Assembly (NCBI GenBank): GCA_001767575.1
Contig: MELI01000014.1
Location: 1,884-7,087 of the forward strand
DNA: 5,204 nucleotides
Source of the DNA: Candidatus Aquicultor primus
GTDB taxonomy: Bacteria > Actinomycetota > Aquicultoria > Aquicultorales > Aquicultoraceae
Direction of reading: 5' to 3'
Shown: positions 1-5,204 of the stretch, piece by piece
Numbering within the stretch: the stretch's first letter is position 1
Layout: every line of letters starts with the position of its first letter
Translations under genes and position numbers: made by a program
Notes under the pieces: model-generated
The model's database searches: none
What the model was told of the DNA's origin: nothing
The model's input: the letters and a program-made list of their open reading frames with translations, nothing else

Positions 1-1
1 C

Positions 2-559
2 GACGGACGTCTTCACCGATATCGCAAGATACACCTGGTGCCGTTCGGTGAGTATGTGCCGATGCGCCCGCTTATCGAGCGGGTCAACAGCATGGCGGAG
101 CTGGTCAATGATTATACCCCGGGGCGCGAATACAAAGTCTTTGAGACGAGCGGCCCCCATGAGTTCTCAACGGTGATTTGCTTCGAGTCGTCCCGATCCG
201 ACCTGGTCGGGCGTATGGTCCGGGAGGGAGCGGAGTTTCTGCTCATCGTCACCAACGACGCCTGGTTCGGCAAAACAGCCGCCGCCGAGCAGCACTTTCG
301 CATTACCCGGATGCGCGCCGCCGAATACGGTGTCCCGATTGTGCAAGCGGCGAATACCGGGATATCCGGCTTTATCAACGCGGACGGTACAGTCGCGAAG
401 CGGAGCGGTCTCGATATGCGTATCGTTCTCAGCGAAGAAGTGGTACTTTCCGGGGGAGCGACGCTTTACGCAAAAATCGGCTTTATTTTTCCTTATGCCT
501 ATCTTCTGGTAGCGAGTGTCGGTTTGGCTTTGGCCGCGTGGCGCAGGGAAAATGTTTGA
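2..559 (+). CDS. lnt: Apolipoprotein N-acyltransferase, C-terminal part (5' end outside window)
   Basis: Lnt is an integral membrane enzyme that transfers an acyl chain from phospholipid to the N-terminal Cys of apolipoproteins, the last step of lipoprotein maturation. The frame is open from base 2, so 185 residues are visible. The GTG at base 38 is an internal Val, not a start. The visible part is the end of the nitrilase-like domain. The motif KIHLVPFGEYVP (bases 26-61) carries the Lys and Glu matching E. coli K335 and E343. The motif VICFES carries the catalytic Cys (codon 179-181, E. coli C387) followed two residues later by Glu; Phe replaces the usual Tyr between them. TNDAWFG, QH and AANTGISGF follow as expected. 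A final hydrophobic segment (about bases 476-536) and a basic end (AWRRENV) fit the last transmembrane helix. The first catalytic Glu and the N-terminal membrane helices lie upstream of the window. Another carbon-nitrogen hydrolase is unlikely given the terminal membrane helix. Confidence 0.93.
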   Translation, partial: DGRLHRYRKIHLVPFGEYVPMRPLIERVNSMAELVNDYTPGREYKVFETSGPHEFSTVICFESSRSDLVGRMVREGAEFLLIVTNDAWFGKTAAAEQHFRITRMRAAEYGVPIVQAANTGISGFINADGTVAKRSGLDMRIVLSEEVVLSGGATLYAKIGFIFPYAYLLVASVGLALAAWRRENV

Positions 560-606
560 GGATGTTTGCGCTGTGGGTGGGAAGAGGTTCGACATTTTGA
601 GCATCG

Positions 607-639
607 AAAAGAGCTGCTAAATACTTGGGAGCAGCTCTT
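607..639 (-). terminator. Rho-independent terminator of the minus-strand unit, possibly bidirectional
   Basis: A perfect 10-bp inverted repeat (609-618, AAGAGCTGCT, with 630-639) encloses an 11-nt loop. Read on the minus strand, the stem ends in TTTT (610-607), and it starts 5 bases after the stop codon of the small zinc-ribbon gene. On the plus strand only CTTAA follows, so termination of lnt transcripts here would be weaker. It lies between two convergent units, a usual place for a shared terminator. Confidence 0.75.
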
Positions 640-644
640 AATGA

Positions 645-797
645 CTAAGCGGTTTTCGAGCTCTGGTTGTTTACCAGCTCAATAGAAAAACTGAATTTGC
701 CGCAATCCGGGCAAGATTCGATGCTGACGCTGAGCAAGGGGGGAACACATACCCGCCAAGTCTTACCACATTGTTCACAGATCAGTACTTCTACCAA
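645..797 (-). CDS. Small zinc-ribbon protein (50 aa, TTG start)
   Basis: A 50-residue frame on the minus strand has two CxxC knuckles: CEQC at residues 7-10 and CPDC at residues 29-32. Cys17 lies between them. This is the spacing of a zinc ribbon, a metal-binding fold used for nucleic-acid or protein contacts. There is no ATG or GTG in frame. An in-frame stop lies shortly upstream, and the TTG at 797-795 is the best start, with a G-rich GGGGG about 8 nt before it as a possible ribosome site. The TAG stop (647-645) is followed at once by a hairpin with a U-tract on the same strand. The gene lies 59 bp behind the 95-aa gene on the same strand and is probably co-transcribed with it. I do not recognise a named family, and the function is unknown. 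The paired cysteines, the hydrophobic residues between the knuckles and the terminator support a real gene; the start codon is the weakest part. Confidence 0.6.
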   Translation of the reverse strand: MVEVLICEQCGKTWRVCVPPLLSVSIESCPDCGKFSFSIELVNNQSSKTA

Positions 798-856
798 GAA
801 CGAGACCCCCGATACTTAAAAGTTAGAAAATTTGGTGCCGGATTATCCTGTACGAA

Positions 857-1144
857 TTAGCCAATTCTTCTTGCCAGGAAACCATAGTCCGGGAGCGCTT
901 GCATAACTGCCTCGAAGTGCTCCTCGGAGCCGGGCTCCAATGGCTCTGGCATGGAGACAGCTAAGGCGTTTGCCCCGGAACTAACATACTGAGGTATGTT
1001 GTACGCCTTATTCAAAAGGAATTCGATTTCTCGCGCGGACTTAGCATCGTACCCGGTTAGGGTTGCCTTGTCGCCGGCGAATTCGGCCGTGACGACTCCG
1101 TGTGCGACCCTTCCCTTAAACCTATCGATTACAAATCTAGACAT
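857..1144 (-). CDS. Hypothetical protein (95 aa), family not recognised
   Basis: A 95-residue soluble protein begins MSRFVIDRF. It has no signal peptide, membrane segment, cysteines or recognisable motif. The N-terminal third looks beta-rich (RVAHGVVTAEF, KATLTGYD), followed by a likely helix (AKSAREIEFLLNKAY, residues 34-48), a Pro/Glu-rich turn (PEPLEPGSEE) and a second helix (HFEAVMQALPDYGF), ending in ARRIG. The ATG has a good ribosome site, GGAGG at 1153-1149, four bases upstream. This and the sensible amino-acid composition argue for a real gene rather than a shadow; no other gene occupies the locus. It is the first gene of a minus-strand pair with the zinc-ribbon protein and is divergent from groES. 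No function can be assigned from sequence. Confidence 0.72.
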   Translation of the reverse strand: MSRFVIDRFKGRVAHGVVTAEFAGDKATLTGYDAKSAREIEFLLNKAYNIPQYVSSGANALAVSMPEPLEPGSEEHFEAVMQALPDYGFLARRIG

Positions 1145-1172
1145 AAAGCCTCCAGTGCTTTTTTACTATTAA

Positions 1173-1206
1173 TTTATATTATCGGTAACGGGCTTATGAA
1201 CATTAA
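1173..1206 (-). promoter_or_regulatory. Possible promoter for the minus-strand pair
   Basis: Read on the minus strand, an AT-rich stretch carries -10-like hexamers GATAAT (1183-1178) and overlapping TATAAA (1178-1173), some 30 bases ahead of the 95-aa gene. At 17-bp spacing from GATAAT the -35 position reads TTAATG, a poor match (3 of 6). The location suits a promoter and some promoter must exist in this gap, but the hexamers are weak. Confidence 0.3.
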
Positions 1207-1336
1207 TACCCTTCGAGGTAATGCTTAGCCAGACCTTTAAAAGTAGGTTGGAAATCGGTAGATAAGCGGTATTATATGCCAGAAAATACCATAATCGCTA
1301 AGGAGTTACACATAAGCAGCCGATAACTATAACACA

Positions 1337-1406
1337 AAAGGAAATGCAGTTTCCCTAGAAATAAAAGGTGGGGGAGATAGGACCACCCAGGGGCTGCATT
1401 TTCTTT
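1337..1406. other. 70-base structured element with a 13-bp closing stem
   Basis: Bases 1337-1349 (AAAGGAAATGCAG) pair with 1394-1406 over 13 bp, with a single G-T wobble when read on the plus strand. Inside, CCCT (1353-1356) can pair with AGGG (1390-1393), and GGTGG (1367-1371) with CCACC (1383-1387). This gives nested helices around a purine-rich loop. On the plus strand the 3' side is T-rich (TTTTCTTTATC); on the minus strand it ends TTTCCTTTTGTG. It lies about 200 bases from both flanking starts. It could be a small RNA, a terminator-like hairpin, or a remnant of a short inverted-repeat element. Sequence alone does not fix strand or role. Confidence 0.45.
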
Positions 1407-1463
1407 ATCTCTATTATCCGCTTCATTAAAGACCACCCGTTTGTATTCAAGGCGCTCTTTTGA

Positions 1464-1486
1464 TAGCCTGGCTGGAAACAGCGCTA
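1464..1486 (+). other. GAAA-tetraloop hairpin in the groES upstream region
   Basis: TAGC (1464-1467) and GCTG (1471-1474) pair with CAGC (1479-1482) and GCTA (1483-1486) around the loop GAAA (1475-1478), with a CTG bulge. It makes an 8-bp stem with a GNRA tetraloop, a typical RNA fold. It lies about 80 bases ahead of the predicted groES promoter, so it is not part of the predicted groES transcript. Chance is possible. Confidence 0.3.
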
Positions 1487-1515
1487 CTACATTATTTAGC
1501 GCTACTATATTATTT
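1480..1515. repeat. Tandem 18-bp direct repeat (two copies)
   Basis: AGCGCTACTACATTATTT (1480-1497) is followed directly by AGCGCTACTATATTATTT (1498-1515). The two copies differ at one base (C1490 versus T1508). Each begins with the palindrome AGCGCT. The pair ends about 50 bases ahead of the groES -35 box, a position suitable for an activator or a second repressor, although recent slippage duplication is equally possible. Confidence 0.7.
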
Positions 1516-1547
1516 TACAGAAGAGGTTTAACCTGCCCTGTTTTGGC

Positions 1548-1595
1548 AAAAATTTAATTTGGGATGTTGATTTAGCAGTCAGGCTATTGTAATAT
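1548..1595 (+). promoter_or_regulatory. Sigma-A-type promoter of groES-groEL
   Basis: The -35 box TTGATT (1567-1572) and -10 box TAATAT (1590-1595) are separated by 17 bp. An AT-only run (AAAAATTTAATTT, 1548-1560) just upstream could act as an UP element. Transcription should start near 1602, inside the CIRCE operator, giving a leader of about 49 nt. Both boxes match 4 of 6 consensus bases; the placement relative to CIRCE is the stronger support. Confidence 0.7.
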
Positions 1596-1599
1596 ACGT

Positions 1600-1626
1600 T
1601 TAGCACTCGCAGGAGCAGAGTGCTAA
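1600..1626 (+). promoter_or_regulatory. CIRCE operator (HrcA binding site)
   Basis: TTAGCACTC (1600-1608), nine spacer bases and GAGTGCTAA (1618-1626) match the CIRCE consensus TTAGCACTC-N9-GAGTGCTAA exactly. The flanking T1599 and A1627 extend the palindrome. CIRCE is the operator for the heat-shock repressor HrcA, whose activity depends on free GroEL. The predicted transcription start falls within it, so bound HrcA would block initiation, and in the mRNA it would form a 5' stem-loop. No hrcA gene lies in the window. Confidence 0.97.
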
Positions 1627-1650
1627 AAATACTGTTGGGAGGGTTGATTT

Positions 1651-1941
1651 ATGAATCTTAAACCTTTACGTGACCAGGTGATTGTAAAGCCGATAGAGCT
1701 TGAGGAGGTAACCAAGAGCGGAATTGTCATTCCCGACACCGCCCGGAAGGAAAAGCCTCAGGAGGGCGTGATTGTCGCCGCCGGCGACGGCAAGCTCGAC
1801 GATAACGGCAAAACAATTCCTATGGTCGTAAAAGTAGGGGACAAAGTCATTTACTCGAAGTATAGCGGCAGCGAGATAAAACTCGATGACGAAGAGTTCT
1901 TGATTATGCGCGAGGAAAATATTTTCGCAATCGTTGAGTAG
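1651..1941 (+). CDS. groES: Co-chaperonin GroES (Hsp10)
   Basis: GroES forms the heptameric cytosolic lid that caps GroEL and closes its folding chamber. The 96 residues are the usual length. The start MNLKPLRDQVIVKP is typical. The mobile loop (about residues 17-33) carries GIVIP, whose Ile-Val-Ile matches the IVL tripeptide that docks on the GroEL apical domain. PDTA.KEKPQEG and the C-terminal KYSGSEIKLDDEEFLIM complete the signature. The ATG is well supported by GGGAGG (1637-1642), eight bases upstream of the start. groEL follows after 61 bp with no terminator or clear promoter in the gap, so the two form one operon. Expression should be controlled by the CIRCE operator in the leader. Nothing is unusual in the protein. 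Confidence 0.98.
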   Translation: MNLKPLRDQVIVKPIELEEVTKSGIVIPDTARKEKPQEGVIVAAGDGKLDDNGKTIPMVVKVGDKVIYSKYSGSEIKLDDEEFLIMREENIFAIVE

Positions 1942-2002
1942 GGCAGATGTTTCGGCTTAGCATTTGTTAAAGTTTATTTTACCAAAGGGAGGGAACGCTT
2001 AA

Positions 2003-3640
<1,638 letters not shown>

Positions 3641-3673
3641 GCCGAGCGGCTCATTATATTAAGATATAGGATT

Positions 3674-3706
3674 AACAAGCGGGGTCATGTGGCCCCGCTT
3701 GTTTTT
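3674..3706 (+). terminator. Rho-independent terminator of groES-groEL
   Basis: An 11-bp perfect stem (AACAAGCGGGG, 3674-3684, with 3693-3703) has an 8-nt loop and runs into TTTTT (3702-3706), beginning 33 bases after the groEL stop. It is strong and GC-rich, so guaB3 downstream needs its own promoter. Confidence 0.93.
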
Positions 3707-3761
3707 ACGCATATATTCAGAGTCGTTCAATGCGGGCAACCAGTCAACACCACGTGCTTTC

Positions 3762-3790
3762 TTGACATAACAGGTCACCGGGTGTAAGAT
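3762..3790 (+). promoter_or_regulatory. Sigma-A-type promoter upstream of the structured leader and guaB3
   Basis: TTGACA (3762-3767), a perfect -35 box, is followed after 17 bp by TAAGAT (3785-3790), a 4 of 6 match to TATAAT. Transcription should start near 3797. It is the best promoter match in the gap and lies just after the groEL terminator. It would give guaB3 a leader of about 270 nt, or drive a separate small RNA. An imperfect inverted repeat (GGGT 3780-3783 with ACCC 3803-3806) surrounds the -10 box and could be an operator; that part is weak. Confidence 0.65.
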
Positions 3791-3796
3791 AATCGA

Positions 3797-4006
3797 AATT
3801 TTACCCATGGAATTGAGCATTTATATGATCGGCTCCAGTCATATGCAGGTCTAGAAGCCCGGGAAGCTCGACCCCGACGGGGATGAGGTGCGCTGGGCTT
3901 CTTGGTTGATTCTCAGAAAACGAGGTCGGGATTCGTTCTGATTTCACAGTACTAGCTTGGGCCGCCCTGTAGGTAATATCATGTACAGCCTCTGTTTTAA
4001 TAACAG
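3797..4006 (+). ncRNA. Candidate structured leader or small RNA ahead of guaB3
   Basis: No protein gene is supported here, but several helices follow one another. Helix A: ATATGA (3823-3828) with TCATAT (3839-3844). Helix B: AGAAGCCC (3853-3860) with GGGCTTCT (3894-3901), enclosing CTC/GAG (3867-3869 with 3885-3887) and CCCC/GGGG (3872-3875 with 3879-3882) around a GAC triloop. Helix C: 3913-3923 with 3933-3941, 9 bp with an AA bulge and loop GGTCGGGAT. Helix D: CTGTA/TACAG (3967-3971 with 3984-3988). Helix E: CTGTT/AACAG (3992-3996 with 4002-4006). The loop of C (GTCGGG, 3925-3930) is fully complementary to CCCGAC (3873-3878) at the tip of B, which suggests a kissing or switching contact. 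No U-tract terminator follows. I cannot match it to a known riboswitch class. It may be a cis-regulator of guaB3 or an independent RNA. Confidence 0.45.
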
Positions 4007-4018
4007 CGCGTGTTGGTG

Positions 4019-4048
4019 TAGACTAAGAACATTAACCATATTTATAAT
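4019..4048 (+). promoter_or_regulatory. Possible proximal promoter of guaB3
   Basis: A perfect -10 box TATAAT (4043-4048) has TAGACT (4019-4024, 4 of 6) as a -35 candidate at 18 bp. The start would fall near 4055, leaving only about 12 nt before the ATG, just enough to include GGGAGG (4057-4062). If active, it would give guaB3 mRNA without the structured leader. Confidence 0.45.
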
Positions 4049-4066
4049 CACTTATCGGGAGGTAGT

Positions 4067-5204
4067 ATGGAGATAGAGATAGGCAGAGGAAAAAAGGGGA
4101 GACAGGCGTATGGTTTTGACGATATCGCGATTGTCCCGAGCAGGCGGACGCGTGACCCTGAGGATATCGACATAACCTGGGAACTTGCGGGAAACAAGTT
4201 CGAGCTGCCGTTGTTGGCTTCGGCGATGGATGGGGTAGTCGACCCTAAACTCGCGATTGCGTTGGGCAAAATGGGGGGCCTGGCGGTACTCAATCTCGAG
4301 GGTATTCAGACTAGATTCGAAGATCCCGATCCGGTGCTCGACAAAATCGCGGCTTTGTCTAACAAGGAAGCGACACGCGGCTTGCAGGAGCTGTACCAGG
4401 AGCCGGTAAAAGAAGAATTGATAGCTAAACGAATAAAAGAGATAAAAGCGGGCGGCGTGTTGGCTGCCGCTTCGCTCACGCCGCAAAAGGTCGAGATGTA
4501 TTATAAGACGGCGATAGATGCCGGACTCGATATCCTTATCATCCAGGGCACGGTCGTTAGCGCCGAGCATGTCAGTACCCAGGTCGAGCCGCTCAACTTG
4601 AAAGAGTTTATCGGGCGCCTCGACATACCGGTAATAGTCGGCGGATGCGCGTCGTATTCGACTGCGCTCCACCTGATGAGAACCGGCGCGGTCGCGGTTC
4701 TTGTCGGTGTTGGGCCGGGTCATGCATGCACGACGCGCCGCGTGCTCGGTATCGGTGTGCCGCAAGCGACCGCTATCGCTGATGCCGCGGCGGCAAGAAT
4801 TACCCATCTTGAAGAGAGCGGCCGTTACTGTCATGTAATCGCCGATGGCGGCATGCGTACCGGCGGTGACATCGCCAAGGCTATTGCCTGTGGCGCGGAC
4901 TCGGTCATGATAGGCTCGCCTATCGCGAAAGCGGAAGAAGCGCCCGGTCGCGGGTATCATTGGGGTATGGCGACATTTCACCCGACGCTTCCGCGAGGCA
5001 CGCGGGTTCATGCGGGACAGCGCTGCACGCTCCAGGAGCTGCTTCTTGGGCCGGCGCGCGAGAACGACGGCACGCTAAATCTCTTCGGAGCCCTCAGGAC
5101 CTCCATGGCTACGACCGGTTATCAGAACATCAAGGAGTTCCAGAAGGCCGAGGTCTTGGTAGCGCCGTCACTACAAACCGAGGGTAAGGTCTTGCAGCAA
5201 ACTC
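4067..5204 (+). CDS. guaB3: GuaB3 family IMP dehydrogenase-related protein (3' end outside window)
   Basis: This is a cytosolic member of the IMP dehydrogenase/GMP reductase TIM-barrel family in purine nucleotide metabolism. The frame is open for 379 codons to the window edge. The family is roughly this long, so only a few residues are probably missing. [14 protein letters not shown] (residues 14-27) and [10 protein letters not shown] (47-56) are the IMPDH-like start. [20 protein letters not shown] (214-233) holds the catalytic Cys221 (codon 4727-4729). [20 protein letters not shown] (259-278) and the following MIGSPIA bind the IMP phosphate and ribose. The CBS pair of canonical GuaB (between about 95 and 205 there) is absent, leaving a short helical linker. 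The flap near [10 protein letters not shown] lacks a recognisable Arg-Tyr dyad, as expected for GuaB3. GGGAGG (4057-4062) supports the ATG. Cyanobacterial GuaB3 has been reported as an IMP dehydrogenase; the actinobacterial role is unsettled, so the reaction here is not certain. Confidence 0.9.
   Translation, partial: MEIEIGRGKKGRQAYGFDDIAIVPSRRTRDPEDIDITWELAGNKFELPLLASAMDGVVDPKLAIALGKMGGLAVLNLEGIQTRFEDPDPVLDKIAALSNKEATRGLQELYQEPVKEELIAKRIKEIKAGGVLAAASLTPQKVEMYYKTAIDAGLDILIIQGTVVSAEHVSTQVEPLNLKEFIGRLDIPVIVGGCASYSTALHLMRTGAVAVLVGVGPGHACTTRRVLGIGVPQATAIADAAAARITHLEESGRYCHVIADGGMRTGGDIAKAIACGADSVMIGSPIAKAEEAPGRGYHWGMATFHPTLPRGTRVHAGQRCTLQELLLGPARENDGTLNLFGALRTSMATTGYQNIKEFQKAEVLVAPSLQTEGKVLQQT

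Noticed and set aside
178..600. Plus-strand frame of 140 codons inside lnt, and minus-strand frames of 145 codons at 167-604 and 88 codons at 112-378
   Set aside because: The lnt frame explains the region fully; these are rich in Arg/Ser or lack motifs.
588..608. Inverted repeat TTCGA/TCGAA just before the convergent terminator
   Set aside because: Five bp only with an 11-nt loop; too weak to report as a separate element.
1265..1299. Hairpin GGTATT (1268-1273) with AATACC (1285-1290), with AGC/GCT outside
   Set aside because: Six AT-rich base pairs with an 11-nt loop and a six-base bulge are easily found by chance in this AT-rich gap.
1196..1319. Short plus-strand frames starting at ATG 1196 and ATG 1276 in the divergent intergenic region
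   Set aside because: They have 10 and 16 codons, no ribosome sites and no conserved features.
1381..1438. Minus-strand GGGTGGTC resembling part of the T-box motif GGGTGGTACCGCG
   Set aside because: The ACCGCG part is missing and there is no specifier stem or aminoacyl-tRNA synthetase gene downstream.
3807..3854. 15-codon frame (ATG to TAG) at the start of the guaB3 leader, a possible leader peptide
   Set aside because: There is no ribosome site upstream, no run of regulatory codons, and no attenuator-type terminator after it.
3981..4076. 31-codon frame overlapping the guaB3 start
   Set aside because: It has no ribosome site and overlaps the helices and the proximal promoter; composition is unconvincing.
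4052..5011. Long minus-strand frame of 319 codons opposite guaB3
   Set aside because: It lies wholly antisense to a gene with clear family motifs and is rich in Arg, His and Tyr, as expected for a GC-biased shadow frame.

Overview
This is a moderately GC-rich bacterial window carrying core genes rather than an obvious mobile or defence island. The best guess for its source is a deep-branching Actinobacteriota. The evidence is an actinobacterial-type GuaB3 (an IMP dehydrogenase relative without CBS domains) just downstream of groES-groEL. From memory, groES/groEL1 and guaB2/guaB3 also lie close together in Mycobacterium. The lineage call is inference from gene content only.

Layout. (1) Bases 2-559 (+) hold the C-terminal third of an apolipoprotein N-acyltransferase (Lnt), cut by the left edge. 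(2) Bases 607-1144 hold a small minus-strand unit that converges on lnt: a 95-aa gene of unknown function, then a 50-aa zinc-ribbon protein with a TTG start, then a hairpin whose U-tract lies on the minus strand. (3) Bases 1145-1650 are a 506-bp, AT-richer divergent intergenic region. It contains a 70-base element closed by a 13-bp stem, a GAAA-capped hairpin, a tandem 18-bp repeat, and a sigma-A-type promoter overlapping a perfect CIRCE operator. (4) groES (1651-1941) and groEL (2003-3640) form an HrcA/CIRCE-controlled operon ending in a strong rho-independent terminator (3674-3706). (5) Bases 3707-4066 are a 360-bp intergenic region with a consensus-like promoter (TTGACA-17-TAAGAT). Downstream lies a densely structured stretch, probably a cis-acting leader or small RNA, and then a second promoter candidate next to the start codon. 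(6) Bases 4067-5204 (+) hold a guaB3 gene that is almost complete but runs off the right edge.

How the parts work together. GroES and GroEL form the general chaperonin and are repressed through CIRCE until heat or folding stress. Lnt completes lipoprotein maturation at the membrane. GuaB3 belongs to the IMP dehydrogenase/GMP reductase family, and its actinobacterial members have, to my knowledge, no settled function. No genes of a new defence or mobile system are visible. The items most worth a second look are the structured RNA candidate upstream of guaB3, the minus-strand two-gene unit of unknown role, the structured and repetitive region ahead of groES, and a Gly-to-Glu change in the GroEL family signature.
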